Shown: positions 31,270 to 43,199 of the stretch, one piece after another
Layout: every line of letters starts with the position of its first letter
Numbering within the stretch: the stretch's first letter is position 1
From: Dermacentor variabilis
Lineage: Eukaryota > Arthropoda > Arachnida > Ixodida > Ixodidae
Assembly (NCBI RefSeq): GCF_050947875.1
Contig: NC_134569.1
Location: 202,562,127-202,626,126 of the forward strand
Direction: 5' to 3'
Length of the DNA stretch: 64,000 nucleotides
Notes under the pieces: model-generated
What the model saw: only the letters and a program-made list of their open reading frames with translations
What the model was told of the DNA's origin: nothing
The model's database searches: none
Program-made: the position numbers and the translations under genes

Positions 31270-33311
31270 AGCACATAAATGACATTACGCGTCACCCATA
31301 GTTTGCACCAATGTGATCGTTTGAATTTCGGAGGGACAAAAAGAGGCAGGCTAAACGAAACGCAGATCCATCCATTTGCAACACTGCATAGTAACGAAGA
31401 TTTTATCCTTAACATCGTGCCCTACAGCCGCGTTCAAAATTCTCGCTATTTGTGGTGAACCGAAACGCCGGCCTTGCCCTGTCCTCTAGGGACGGTGCTA
31501 AGAACTACGCGTCGAATGGTTTCCTAAATCATTCAAAGGCGGCGCCATTCACTGAAGGGGCAGGCACACGGTGGAAGTTATTGCGTCCTCAAGGATGAAA
31601 ATTTGTCCTATGGCAGTTACAAATAAGCGGTAACATATAATTATTGATGGGGACAAATTAAACTTTTTTATGGTGACGTTTTGCGGCAAATAAAAATCAT
31701 GACGGCTGCGACAAGCAACCCGAAAACGGCATGAAAGAAATTAGTGACCTTCGCCGCGAGAATTTAGTCTCCAACGTTTGGGTATGCCCCAGGTGCTCAG
31801 AAATAATACAGATTTAGATTACGGCTTCCTTCATCGCAGGTGCGTTTTAAACTCGCTGGTACGTGCAGTAAAGATACATTTACTGCCTTATGGTGGCGGT
31901 GTTATCCAGGAGACAGAGCAGCACCTTTCAAGGGGCAAATATTGTTATTGTGTACATAGTTAATGCCATTTAACGGGGAATCACCTGAAAATTTCTCCAC
32001 TGATGACAATGAAATCCTTAAGTGACTTCTCTGCTACTTTTATGGGCACTTTTGACGCAACTTGTGCATTCGTTTAAAACACGAAGATTGTTCTGTGAAA
32101 GGCTTTATTTGTTAGTTTCGCTATGTAGTTTAGAGTAACTGCCTCGAACGCACAATAACAAAAAAAGGAAGACTGGGAAAGAGGGAGGCTGCTTTTAATT
32201 CTTTGTTGTTGTGAAACACGTTGCAGAGCGACGCGCTCATCGTTGTGTCATGATGAAACGAATATTCATACGAGGAATGCTGGTTCCGCTTAACGCTATA
32301 ACGTCTCGGGGAAGCCGTAAAACTCGCTTAATTTAGGGTGATGTCCCAAACTGCCCATACCGTAAAAATGCATGGCTTATATGAAAGGGCAAACAAGCCT
32401 TTTCGTTGGGAAACTTAGATGTTAACGCGGAGCTTCACCATAAAAATGCGAACTGACCAAATGGGCCTCAAGGGGACGAGCTTTCGTAATTTGCGTTAGC
32501 AGTCTTCCGGCGTGATGCATTCTTTAACGCGTTAAACTGTGGAATGGTTCTCTCGTATGCTTGACACCTAAACGGCCATTAGGACGTATAGCGGCAGCAG
32601 CAAAAGAAGTAGTTTTAGCGGGAGGAGCTGTTAGCAGGGAGGACGTGCGCTCGAGCAACATCATCAAACACGAACTAAAATCATCGGCAAAAGATGGCAA
32701 ACACATAAAGAATGCGACAAACGTGGTCACGAAAGCATGGTCGGGCCGAAGCCTAGCGCAGTGAACACATTCTCACCAACACTGATGATATTTGAGCTTC
32801 CAGCAAGGCACGTTCAAGCCACCCGGAGCCATCATCGCGTTCATCCAGGAAAACTGCAAATGAAGTCAAATGGAACAGTACAGAATAAAGCACTGAAGAC
32901 ATGCAAGACCAATTTTCTAACGGACTTCTTTCTTAGGGAATCTCATATTATCTCCTGTGGGAAATTTATTAGTAAGCACGTGTTATTCGCAAACAAATCA
33001 CAAAGAACAAAAATAGGAAAAGTATGAGAGGTGGACGTCAGATTCTCTGCTGTGTACGGGAAAAATGGAAGGAGGGTAAGAAAAGAAAACAAAAGATAAC
33101 ATTTCACACGGGCAGTAGAAATTTCAGCTCGTCTACAGGCTTCTCTCTTTATTTATCATTTCGTTTTACAGATGTCGCAGGAAGAATATTTAAAATGCAG
33201 CAGAAAACCCGATGAGGGGAGTGAAAATCTAGGGGGGTGGCCAGCAGAATGTGCTTGTGACAGAAAAGTTATGTCTTAGGATATTGTTTACAAAGTTACC
33301 GCTACATACCA
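31270..33311. other. Two-kilobase stretch without recognised features
   Basis: I see no element, RNA gene or convincing coding frame. The longest frames (32524-32764 on both strands, 32737-33027) overlap each other and have no motif. Confidence 0.4.
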
Positions 33312-35708
33312 GGTGTTTCAGCGAACATTTTCATGATTCTTTAAAGGCTGCCTCTGGCAGACAGCACTATTCTAGTTCATGTGCTGATCTACTCGAACAG
33401 GCCGACATTACTTGCACCAAAAATTGAAATTCACGATCGGTGAATTAACAAAAAATAGCACTTATTAATTTTTTAAGCAATTACCTCATGGCACATATTA
33501 CAATTTACTAATTCTATCCCTGCAGTTCGCAAGGTCGATCCGCTTAGAACTAATTCTCAGGATGACACCAGTTTCGAGATATTAATTCCCGAACTTAGAT
33601 ATTCATTCCCGAATGTGCCTGCTTAGTTAACATTTACAATCTCACGTTTACCGCAGTAGTGTTCGCCCTGAGAATGAAAACCACTAACGTAATGGTTATA
33701 TATAAGGGCGGAAACAAGGGCATGTTAGGTAACTATAGACTGATTTAAATTTTGCAGGTTTTTCTAAGGGGAGCGAAAAACTTATTTTCATTCGGCTGTC
33801 TGAGTTTCGGCTGTCGTCACAGTTTGGCTCTCAGTCGGGCCTGTCTACCGAAAGTGTCTTACTTTACCAAAAGGTATTGGTTCTAAGGAATATGGAAGCG
33901 AAAGAGCACCCTAGCAATATTCCTATTCCTAGATTTCTCCAAGGCATTTGACAGGACAAATCATGCTACAATGTTTGAAAAACTCCAATGTTATAGACTT
34001 CGTGATGTTATTTTAACTATAATAAAAAAGAACTCTTTATCAAATTCGCAACAGTGCGTCTCAAACAACCGAGAGCTATCATCAACCATAAAAGTTAAGA
34101 ATGGGGTACCCCAAGGCAGCATATTGGGACCCCTGCTACTTAATATTTTTATTAACGATATTGTACAAATTGACAGATCCGTAGATTATGTAAATGACGC
34201 GGCTGACGCCAGTCTATTTTTTTATGATGAAATGGCTGATGACCTAAAGGTGTCTGTAAATAAAGTACTAAATAAAATATATGCAAGGAGTATAGCAAAT
34301 TCACTACACATTAACTGCTCTAAAACCAAGGCTGTACTGTTCCCTGGGAAATCCAAATTATACGAAACGTGTCTCAAGCTAACCCCTAATAATAACGAAA
34401 TTGAATATTCACAAAGTGCTAAAACTCTCGCTGTTCTCCTTCACGGACATATGACATGGAATCACCATACGGAACACATAAGCCATAAACTTTGCACAGC
34501 TTTAGGTGTGTTGCGTCGGTGTCAGAACATATTAGCCGTAAAACAAAAACTCTTATTATATAACGCTCTGTTTTCTTCAAATTTATACTATTGTCATCTG
34601 GTTTGGTCCACAGGCTCTAAAGCATCATTAAATAATCTGGTCCTGTTCCAAAAAAAGAAAATGCCCTGAGGTGTACTGAAGGTGTATTACATAACGCACA
34701 CACCGCTTCATTATTTATAAAGTATAGGATTCTAATCAGTGAACAGTTATTACGAATACCAACTCTTGTTAACTTTTAAATCAGAAATACGCAGAGGAAG
34801 TACCGTCTTACATACGCTGGTCGATTTGCAACCAAATCCGGCCAGTCGCCTCACTCGACATACAGAGAATTCGTATGTACCATGTCCGCGTACTAATTAT
34901 GGGCTGCAAACATTATGTTTCTGTCTTCCGACTTTACTGAACAAATGGAAATTAACAATTGAAAGTTTACGGAATTTGTCCAAAACTGATATACTACATA
35001 GGATGTTCTTAAAATGCTATTCATGTAATATTAGGTCATTTTGTGATGGGTAATTAATGTAATGCAATTATCTATTGCTTTGTTTTTTAATGTTCTTATA
35101 TATATCAGAGTTTTATATTGCGCTTTGCTGTGATGGGCCACATGCGTGTTCTTTTTGTATTGTCGCTTTCCGTTGTCTAATTTTGTAATTTTGTAATTTT
35201 GTTTTCCGGTGATGGGGCAAGTCAAGTTGTTAAATGAAGCTTTTTCCCATTATACCTAGCCACGTCCATGTGCACCCTTATGTACCTGCCATGTGGTTGA
35301 ATAAACCCAAACTCAAGCTCAAACTTTGCGAAGAAATGCATTGGCGTTTCAGTCACTTTCTTAACAAAACGTCGTTTCATGCATTCAAGCACAAAAGTAA
35401 CTGGAACACCAGTGCATTTCTGCGCAATAATCGAGAATTCATATCTCGAAACAGGTGTCATCCTGAGAATCGGTTCCAAGTGGATCCACCTTGCGAACTA
35501 AACTGATAGACTTTGTTAATAGCAATTTAGGCCATACGGTAATTAGTTCAAAACTTAATTTGTGATTTTTTGCTAATTAGTCGATTGTGCATTCCAATTT
35601 TTGGTGCAAGTTATGTCCGGCACTTCGAATAGACCATCTCATGAACTAGAATTGTGTTATATGCTACAGGCAACCTTTAAGAATTTTTGAATGTGTTCGC
35701 TGAAACAC
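33312..35708. repeat. Long inverted repeat (arms about 280 bp) with LINE in the loop
   Basis: The left arm, about 33312-33595, begins GTGTTTCAGCGAACA and contains CTTGCACCAAAAATTG and TCTCAGGATGACACCAGTTT. The right arm, about 35435-35708, is its inverse, ending TGTTCGCTGAAACAC and containing CAATTTTTGGTGCAAG and TGTCATCCTGAGA. The arms differ at perhaps one base in six. This fits a foldback-type DNA element with long terminal inverted repeats. A 5'-truncated LINE occupies the loop. Confidence 0.75.
33695..35335 (+). pseudogene. LINE E: 5'-truncated reverse transcriptase end
   Basis: It starts near VIYKGGNKGMLGNYRL (about 33693-33740), inside the RT. Frames continue with FLDFSKAFDRTNHATMFEKL (about 33930-33985), NGVPQGSILGPLLLNIFIND (about 34100-34160), then DAADASLFF where the YADDT box should be; two motif residues are altered. 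The thumb (SLHINCSKTKAVLFPG) and the C-terminal region (YNALFSSNLYYCHLVWSTGS) follow, with a stop at 34669. The 3' end has TTGAATAAACCCAAACTCAAGCTCAAAC at about 35297-35325. Confidence 0.75.
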
Positions 35709-36964
35709 TCTTTATATTGTCAGCCTCGGCCGCGTAAACGTGGAGCCTCGTTGACATCATTTGTTATGTAAATGCCGCACGAGATCGTTCTTCCCGGTTG
35801 CGATTGCCTCGCGATCTTGTTGACCGATATCGGGAGTGGCACGTGCAGGACCTTAACGCATGAGAGACCGATTTTATTTTATAGATGCGCGAAAAGGAGT
35901 CCAGCTGTCCAGGGAAATCGAGTCTGTTTTGTCTGCCAAGAATTTGTAAAGCGAACGTTTCTTTGCCTGGTCCCCCTACTTTCAGGGTCCTGGTTGCTCA
36001 GTCGTCTTGGCGAGTCCACAACTTAGAGCACTCGGTATGAGCCACTGGGTTTATGCCCACACATAACACTTGGGTACTGCTTATGCACCGTTGGGTATAC
36101 ATACCGTTGGGTATCACATATGCAACGTGCCGTTGGGTACTTGAACCATTCTTGACCAATCCACGAAAATGAGCACGGGCTTCTGGGTAGGTGCCGGAAT
36201 CGACAAACACGGCAGCAAGTAAGAAGTAAAGCTGGCGACATAAAATTTAGGGTCCGCTACAGAGAAGTTAATTAATCGTCAACAGAAGCAGTCGAGTATG
36301 GAGAAAGGGGTGGAGTGATCGGAATTGGACCAAAGTGGGAATTGAGTCTTGTGCGTTTAGCTATACAGAAATGCAGACTTCTGCAGCAGAAAATTGACAA
36401 ATTTGACTACAGAGAAGTCAAGAAGACAGCAGAAACAGCGCAGTTCGGAGAAAAAACTCCACAAGCGTTGATTTGCTACACTGAATTGACGAAGGAGAAG
36501 TGAAGACATTTTAGTGAACATCAAAGACAGCTTCCCCTAACTCCCACTCACACATATTCGTGGCATGCGTTTTACTGCGAAGCTGTCTATTGCTAGGATC
36601 TGGAAAAAAATAGGGGTACACGTAAGCCGCACCTTTAAGGATATGACGCGATAGCTTAATTGTTCCCTTCAGTGGTTTTTATTCCTACACAGTCACTGTT
36701 GTTTGTTCGCATTCATTCCTTTAATGCAATTATCATAGCAGAGGTTCAGCATTATTGTGTGTGAACTGTTGCATTGTCCAATTTACACACGTAACGCTGC
36801 TTGTATATTGTATTATGGTGCTCCACATGAAGGTTTTACCGCACCGCGCTGCACTAGTGACGAAGATTTACAAGGGTTTACAATCTGGTGTCGTAAGCTG
36901 TGAATTCCCTCATGCACGATCTCCAACTGGCCCTCGTTCATCATCTTCATACGGTTGAGGTAGA
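35709..36964. other. Non-coding stretch; degenerate CCGTTGGGTA repeats
   Basis: At about 36035-36160 the motif ACTGGGT/CCGTTGGGTA recurs five to six times with irregular spacing of about 18-25 bases (36046, 36071, 36088, 36105, 36130). The rest shows nothing recognisable. Confidence 0.45.
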
Positions 36965-37229
36965 TATCAGTTGACATGATATCTGTCGCCGTCTGTACGG
37001 CACAGAACCTTGCGGGGACGCCTTCAAACTGCTGCTGCTGGTGCCCTTGTCCGCATACTCTGCCTCTCCCAAGATGTTGCTGTCGTCGCTGGCGTCCACA
37101 GGTCTATTGAGAAGCCTCCCACCTCCTTCCTATTTCGTCTCCGCCCTTTCACGCTGCTGTGCCTCCTGGCGGTTCCATTTACTGGGGATCAATATCAGGA
37201 CTAGTAAAACGGGTTTTCACAGTCAGGAT

Positions 37230-39215
37230 CTACGACACATCATTGTCGTAAATTTTCAAGAACTTGCTCCTGCCCAGTGTGTCCACTTCTCGATGGAAGT
37301 GGAGGAGGAGCAGCATGTGCTCGCGCTTGAAGGTTATTACATCGCTGACATGGTAGCTGTGGTAGCGGAGAAATGCGCGTTGGGCCCTGTGACGTCCCTC
37401 GTCGATCACTATGGTGAGAAACTCCGTGTACGTGAGTTCTTCAAACTGAAAAAGCCGGTATTAATATTTTTCAAGGCTTGTTTTACACCATACGTCAGTG
37501 CTGGACTCATCATGGCCGTCACGCTCCACAACTGTTCGAGTCTTCCGGACGCGCACTCGCTCTTCGGGCCACGACGGGCAGTGACGACGGCGCCACTTGT
37601 GTGCGATATCCCGAGGCCGAGAAAGTACCACGCGGCTTCCTGAGCCGATACCTCGACAGCTTTAAACATCTTGATACTGAGCTGTTCGAGTGCCCGCGTG
37701 TACGTGAGGTTTGCGCCAGTCGATTACTCAACGACAGCCTTCAGCTCTTTGTGCAGGTTGGACGTACGGCGGTTGGTTTTATTGACGTACTCAACCACGT
37801 ATGTCACACACGCATAAACGTCCATGAGGACATGGAAATTCATGTTAGAACCCAACACTGATGCTATCCACGGATTCAAGTTATTAAACTTGACATGGTC
37901 GTAGTCTCGTTTCAGGATGAGTTTGGGGCGGGAAATGCCGGCGCATACGATTTTAACGTACTGTTCGGCATCAGCGATCCCGTGATGTGCCCGCATGTCC
38001 TGAAAGGAATCATGCACTGTTGTGTCCAGGGCATCATGAACCTTGTTACAAAGGCTGGTGAGCCTCGTGCACTCAGTCTTGTCTTATTCTGTGTCAAGCG
38101 GAGGCAACAGGATGATGACCTCGGTTCGCTCCATAGGCTAGAACGGCGCGTTAGAGCGGCACTTTTCACGTCTGTTCTTATAACACGTGTGTGTGTGTGC
38201 CCATGCGTGTGGCACCGCGGACGCTTGAGACTGTGTGTATCCAAGGAGATGAGGTGTTCAGGCGTCTTCTTCGTCTCGGGCATGCTGGGACTAAGGTCCT
38301 CATTTGACGCATTATGCAACCACAACAGTAAGTCTGCGTGAACGCTCCCACGATGCTGAAATTCAGCTCGCTTAAAGTACTCCTTAACCCATACGGGGCG
38401 AACGGTGATGCGGTGTTATGCATAGGAATCCGCATGATCATCTAAACTATGTGATCGAAATACACGGAGCACACGAGTGGGTCGTCACTCATTAGCATCA
38501 CTTTCTCTTATAGCTGCAGCTCCTCAAACGGCACTTGTGGATGCGCCGGGTCGATGTGAAGGCGTTAAAGTAGCCTCCTAAGACCATCCCAGTGTACCTC
38601 AAAGCTGGACAGCTTCAGAAACGCAGTAGGTTTGCCGAGTTGGCGAATTATAGCGAACACGCCCAGTTCTCACCGGTGCCAGTACTATATGGTGTTGGGC
38701 ACCCCGCTCATGAATGCTATATCATGTTCCACCGCGTTCTCCACGAACTCACGGTCATCAAGCTGGGTCTTGATAACGACGTTAACGCCAGTTGAGTTAC
38801 AAAAGAAGACGTTGGCTGTGGATGCAAGTCGTGTGCGGGTTACCTTGGCGGCCATATACAGAACATGGTACGCAGTCGTCCCTCGTCAATCTGTACGCCG
38901 GTATTCACTGGATGCAATGGTGAACGCATTAGGCTTCGCTTCGGGAGCAGCCCTGAGGGGCTCACCGAGGTAGATCTGCGGAAAGGAGAGTTGCTCAGCA
39001 TATTCTTCGAAAACAATGCTCACCGGAGTTCTCCTCTCGCCGGGTGCCATCATCAAGACGTTGCTTGATCCTGATCCTGATCCTAATCTTGATCCCGTAA
39101 AACCGGTAGAGTCAGGACGTTTTGAGCAACATCAACCAAGGCAGCAGGCCCGATTTCTTGACGAAGCCCTTAATATACACGCTCTTGTAAATTAACTCGC
39201 ATTTCATTTCATTTC
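37230..39215 (-). pseudogene. Helitron Rep protein: N domain, HUH region, pre-helicase part
   Basis: Helitron Rep starts rolling-circle transposition with an HUH nuclease. Visible parts: SIVFEEYAEQLSFPQIYLGE (about 39000), VFAIIRQLGKPTAFLKLSSF (about 38630, Helitron-like N domain), FQHRGSVHADLLLWLHNASN (about 38365-38310), ILKRDYDHVKFNNLNPWIAS and YACVTYVVEYVNKTNRR (37920-37770), QEAAWYFLGLGISHTSGAVV (about 37640) and ITFKREHMLLLLHF (about 37310). The HUH motif reads VHAD where H-x-H is expected, so one metal-binding His is lost. Stops and frameshifts in every part show it is dead. Confidence 0.75.
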
Positions 39216-40058
39216 TCTTCAAGATTGATGGCCCTTCAGGACGCAGGATGCTCACAGTTCCTGCATTGGCTACCTGCACACGTGGGAATCCCGGGCAATG
39301 AAGAGGCAGACACTCTTGCAAAAAGTGCCTACCATTCAAGCGTCCCCCTCAGCCCTGCTGCAACGGCCGCAGACTTCTTGAGACGCAGGCATCACCGGCA
39401 CATCATCGCCTGCCACCCGGACAAACGGGTATCCCTGGGCCGGCCTCCACGGCCTCTACCATAGCACGGCCTCCCACGAAGGGATGCGTCGTTGCTGCTC
39501 CGACTACGATTTGGCTGCTACTGGACGGCATCCCGCGGGCACCGCCTTCGGAAAGCCAGCTCGCCAGCCTGGGCCTCCTGCGGTGAACCGGAGACTCTGG
39601 AGCACCTTTTGATGGGCTGCCCTACTCACCTGCAGCCCCGCGGCCGACTTATGCAGGAGTTCCACCGCCTGGGGCTCCCATGTTCACGACAGGAAGATAT
39701 CCTCTTCCCCTGTCGTAATCAGCTACCAGCCTTCCTAAATGTCGTCCAGTACCTCGAATTATCGGGGCTCTTAGCGAAACTATAGGAAGTTCCTACAAAG
39801 AGGGATCGCCTAACGGCCACCCGACCAGTTCGGGCTTCCTGATCTGCCACTACTTCGCTTCTGCTGGGCCACTTCCTATACGGTCTACCTCAAGCCTACT
39901 CCACCGGTTGAACCCACTGGGGCCCCCCGGCTGGGCTGCTCTGGTGCTGCTGGGACGACCCGCTACCATTCTCCGCCCTACCCTCTCTCTCTTTTAATCC
40001 CATCTCCCCCACCCTGCTGGAGCTGAACCGTGCTCCCGCATCTGTTGCAGAAGATAGT
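39216..40058 (+). pseudogene. LINE 3' end with RNase H tail and zinc finger, inside the Helitron
   Basis: The plus-strand frame begins in the end of an RNase H domain: FLHWLPAHVGIPGNEEADTL (39260-39320), with the last catalytic Asp in place. After a stop at 39464, LLRLRFGCYWTASRGHRL and SCGEPETLEHLLMGC (39492-39640) form the terminal zinc finger. A GC-rich 3' UTR runs to about 40058. It is a strongly 5'-truncated I/R1-type LINE, of a different family from LINE R judged by sequence. It splits the Helitron frame between its SVHMRKKW and YKSVYIKGF segments. Confidence 0.72.
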
Positions 40059-40059
40059 G

Positions 40060-40940
40060 CTAGCCTTTCCTCCCTCCCCCCAAGAACCACTTCTTTCTCA
40101 TGTGTACAGAGAGGGCGTGGTCCTGCCCCGCATCGCACAGCATCATCTGCACGGTAGTATCCGCACAGGTTGGCGCTTTCACAACGGGGCCTTTGATGCC
40201 AAATTTTCCAGTGCCGCTGTAGAGGAGAGGACATATCTGCATGAATGGCAGCCTAGGCGACACTAGCCGCTCGGCGACCAGATTGAGCTTAGGTAAGGGC
40301 GAAGGTTTAGGCGGAAAGAGATACCCATTGGTGGTTGCGAAGTTCGGGATGGGATCGATCCGTATAGACTGCATACATGTCCGAAACACGACAAACGCAG
40401 ACACTTCTGTTTCAAACGCTTCTGTCACAACGCGAGAGTGCGTTTCCGGAAGGGGCTTTAGGTCGTTCTTCTGCCACAGCCGGTCGCGCACAGAGCACGA
40501 GAAGCCGAACGGGTTCTTGACGAAGCTTTTCTAGAACATGTTGTTTGTGGCATGCACGCCGTCTTGTATGCTGCTCCATTACAGTGGCCCTGTTCCGAGC
40601 TCGTTGTTGAGCTTCAGCCTCCCGCTTCAGCAGCTTAACCTCCACTTGTTCTTGCAACGCAGGGTCTTCTTGACGCTTAAGTCGCTTGACCTCCGGCTTT
40701 CATTCTCGCAGTGCAGGGTCTTCTTGAAGCCTCAGTCGCTTAGCCTTCGCTTGTCGCGCCAGGCGTTGGCTATTGTGCTCCAGTCGGTCGCGATCCAAAT
40801 ACGTGATTTGTGATGAGAGAGTGATCTAAAGACAGGAAAGACACTTGATTCTGTCACAACAATGCGAGGCTTCGCTTCTGGCGTTTCGCCGCAGCTTCCC
40901 GCGCATGCAATTCGGCATCTCGGTGTCGCCTTCATCGCTG
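40060..40940 (-). pseudogene. Helitron Rep N-terminal region with basic repeats
   Basis: The frame at 40491-40060 contains LVSPRLPFMQICPLLYSGTG and KFGIKGPVVKAPTCADTTVQ, the conserved start of Helitron Rep proteins, and ends DHALSVHMRKKW at the LINE junction. Upstream (40940-40500), degenerate basic repeats of the form AKRLRLQEDPALRE, VKRLKRQEDPALQEQ and LLKREAEAQQRARNR are seen in two frames; such Arg/Glu-rich repeats often precede arthropod Helitron proteins. The start codon is not determined. Confidence 0.7.
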
Positions 40941-41037
40941 GCGTTCTGTGCGATAAGCATTAGTTTTCTTAAGCAATTAAGCATTCTCCGCACCTGTCTT
41001 CCATGGTCTCCTTGGAGGCCGAGGGGGTGGTAAAAAA

Positions 41038-41271
41038 ATTTAATTATGGTGTGTTACGTGCCAAAACCACGTTCTGATAATGAGGCACGCCGTAGTGGAG
41101 GACTCCGGAAATTTCGACCACCTGGGGTTCTTTAACGTGCACGTAAATCTAAGTACTCCGGTGTTTTCGCATTTCGACCCCATCGAAATGCGACCGCAGT
41201 GGCCGGGATTCGATCCCGCGACCTCGTGTTCAGCAGCCTAACAACATAGCCACTAAGCAACGACGGCGGGT
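41038..41271 (-). mobile_element. Ruka SINE, well preserved
   Basis: On the plus strand it reads TACGTGCCAAAACCACGTTC, GGGGTTCTTTAACGTGCACG and GGGATTCGATCCCGCGACCT to CGACGGCGGGT at 41271, the full inverse of Ruka from tail to head. The B box (GGGATCGAATCC on the minus strand) is intact. The left end carries the A/T-rich tail. Confidence 0.9.
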
Positions 41272-41599
41272 AAGAGGCGGTGGTACAGATGGGCCAGCAC
41301 ACGCTTTAGAAGACGGCACAGCATGAGGTACCGACGACGGCCAACCACACGATGCGAAAGGCGAACCGGGCACATTATCCGTTGCAAAAATGACTGCGGC
41401 ACGCTAGACGCTGAAGACAGAAATGAGGAACGAAGCTTGAATGAGCTCGCGCGCCATCTTTTGGGCAGCGGTGTGATTGGAGCGCGCGGGGGGGTGGGGG
41501 GGCGGGGGTTGTTAGCAGCCGTATAGTGGCACTCAACAGCCGTCGAATGCAGCTTTATTTTGGGGAACAGCAGATAGCTTTTTTATATTGCTGATCTTC
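41272..41599. other. Stretch without recognised genes; G-rich tract
   Basis: A run of G with few interruptions lies at 41487-41511 and could form a G-quadruplex. Nothing else is recognised. Confidence 0.4.
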
Positions 41600-42420
41600 A
41601 GAGCCAACAATTGTCAAATATTGCTTCATTTGACAGAACGCACGGCATACATATAAACCCCCGCTTATATTCGCACCTTGGAAGCTTGCCTGTGTGGCGA
41701 GCTTGCAACCTTGCCTGCAGGGCAAATGAAATGTTGCAACTCCGATTAGCTCATTACCTTCCTAACATGGTAGTGTCCTCAAATGCCAAAGATGTCCCAC
41801 AGGCTCCTTGGGTCTTCCTCACGGAAGGCGTTGACACGTTTCTTGAAAGTTATATTCAGCCTGGGGTACATTTTCACTTCAAGTCGAAAAGAAATTTTTG
41901 CGGCACTGGTGGACTTGATTTTCCCAGATCCCTTGCCTAGCGCACCTTGGTTAAGCGAACCCTATCAGGATGTACTTGAGCGCGTCGGAAAAATGTGTGT
42001 GCCTCCTGGAGTAAAAGTATTTTTCTTAAATTCGATTCGGAAACGCTCCCAGTTAAAACTTGGTTGAATTCGAGGAGTTGATTTGTGCCGTGGGCAACAA
42101 AATGTGGACTCTGTCCACGTGCCGAGACCATATATCCCGGTTTCGGAGATTGCAAGGATGCTTTATTTTTTGGGACATTCTCCAACGGACACTTAGAAAG
42201 GACATTGACATCACTCCTTATTGAATTATTTTTCTGCCGTCTAAGGTTACACCCTATGACATGTTCATATAGCACTTGGTTTGTACAGCCTGAGGAGACC
42301 TAGAGTGTGTGATCGCCATGCCGAAATTGCGCAATCCGTAAAATCCTTCCGTTGCGAAAATGTTGCTTATGTGAGAAGTGTACACGCTGCGTAGGAATCT
42401 CTGCCAGACTGGATGCACTT
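41600..42420 (+). pseudogene. LINE ORF2 C-terminal fragment (same family as 4112-4780)
   Basis: Frames at 41611-41940 and 41940-42300 match the LINE end at 4112: DVLERVGKMCVPPGVKVFFL corresponds to DVLKRVRKMYLSPCCRTFFY, and KCGLCPRAETIYPGFGDCKD to the zinc-finger segment, with the His-Cys pair altered. A frameshift lies near 41940 and another near 42070. The 3' part reaches about 42420 (LPDWMHLIDAC corresponds to QPDWYPILLRC). Confidence 0.65.
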
Positions 42421-42429
42421 GATAGACGC

Positions 42430-43195
42430 ATGTGTGTGTTTGCCCGAGTTTTGAGTGTGTAGCTGTATCTGCTTTGAAATGTGCCTTCACTTTTGTTTTC
42501 CATGTAACGAAGAAAAAAGAAAGTAAATTAGTTCTCCCGGGATCGAGAGTAGATGCAAGCGCGAAACGGCCACCAGCAAAGCAGATTGGTTGGAGCAATT
42601 GCCACGATTACTCACAAGCATCACATAACGATCCCCGGCGCGCAGGACGTTGCCGCCATGGTCACGCAACATGGCCATGCAAGCACGATTTGTTCTCGCA
42701 TGTCAACGTTTTGTTCTCGCCACAATGCCCGGATATTCTCGTTCCTTTCTCGTCTTGACTTCAAAATAACGACGCTGACCTTTGGTTCAAGGTCATGTAA
42801 AGGTCGCCGACAACGGCAGCCAAAAGCATTTCATGCTTTAAAAAACCACGTGACCTTCGCAATGGCACATACCCCCGTAAGACACGCGGCTAGAAGCCCT
42901 CGGCAAAGTGAAGCTAACAGTGCATACGCTCATTGAAATCACCCATTACAACACACAGAACAGCATACGTATTAATCCGCTGCTGAGAGGATGAGAGGAT
43001 GCAACGTAAAGTCGAAGAGAAACCGCGAGTCTGACCCCGCTACACGAGCGCGCGAAGCCGCTGCTACGCGTCGAACACGAGCCGAAGAAGCCGAACTTCG
43101 AAAGCCACAAGGTGACGTTGCGAGACGGCGCATTACCAAGCCTGTAAGGGGCTTGGTAATGCGCTAGGAAGTGGCCTTCACGTGTTACATGAGTG
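42430..43195. other. Stretch without recognised genes
   Basis: A partial match to the dispersed repeat of 12846 is present at 42858-42880 (CAATGGCACATACCCCCGTAA). An exact 14-nt inverted repeat, TACCAAGCC...GGCTTGGTA type, lies at 43133-43162. No coding region is seen. Confidence 0.4.
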
Positions 43196-43199
43196 TAAC

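Larger units (their letters stand above)
36965..41030 (-). mobile_element. Helitron remnant, interrupted by a LINE 3' end
   Basis: On the minus strand, pieces of the Helitron Rep/helicase protein are in order: basic N-terminal repeats (40940-40420), the N-terminal conserved region (40490-40060), then after a LINE insertion KSVYIKGFVKKSG (39170), APGERRTP-SIVFEEYAEQLSF (39050), the Helitron-like N domain (38800-38560), the HUH region (38355-38329) and the segment before the helicase (38017-37230). The helicase motor domain itself is absent on the left. Many frameshifts are present. Confidence 0.78.

Noticed and set aside
32524..32764. Overlapping frames of 67-68 codons on both strands
   Set aside because: Low-complexity content, no homology recognised, no supporting signals.
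37041..37643. 200-codon plus-strand frame as a host gene
   Set aside because: It lies antisense to the Helitron Rep segments, which have clear motifs; the plus frame has none.
37895..38341. 148-codon plus-strand frame
   Set aside because: Antisense to the Helitron HUH and following region; no domain of its own.
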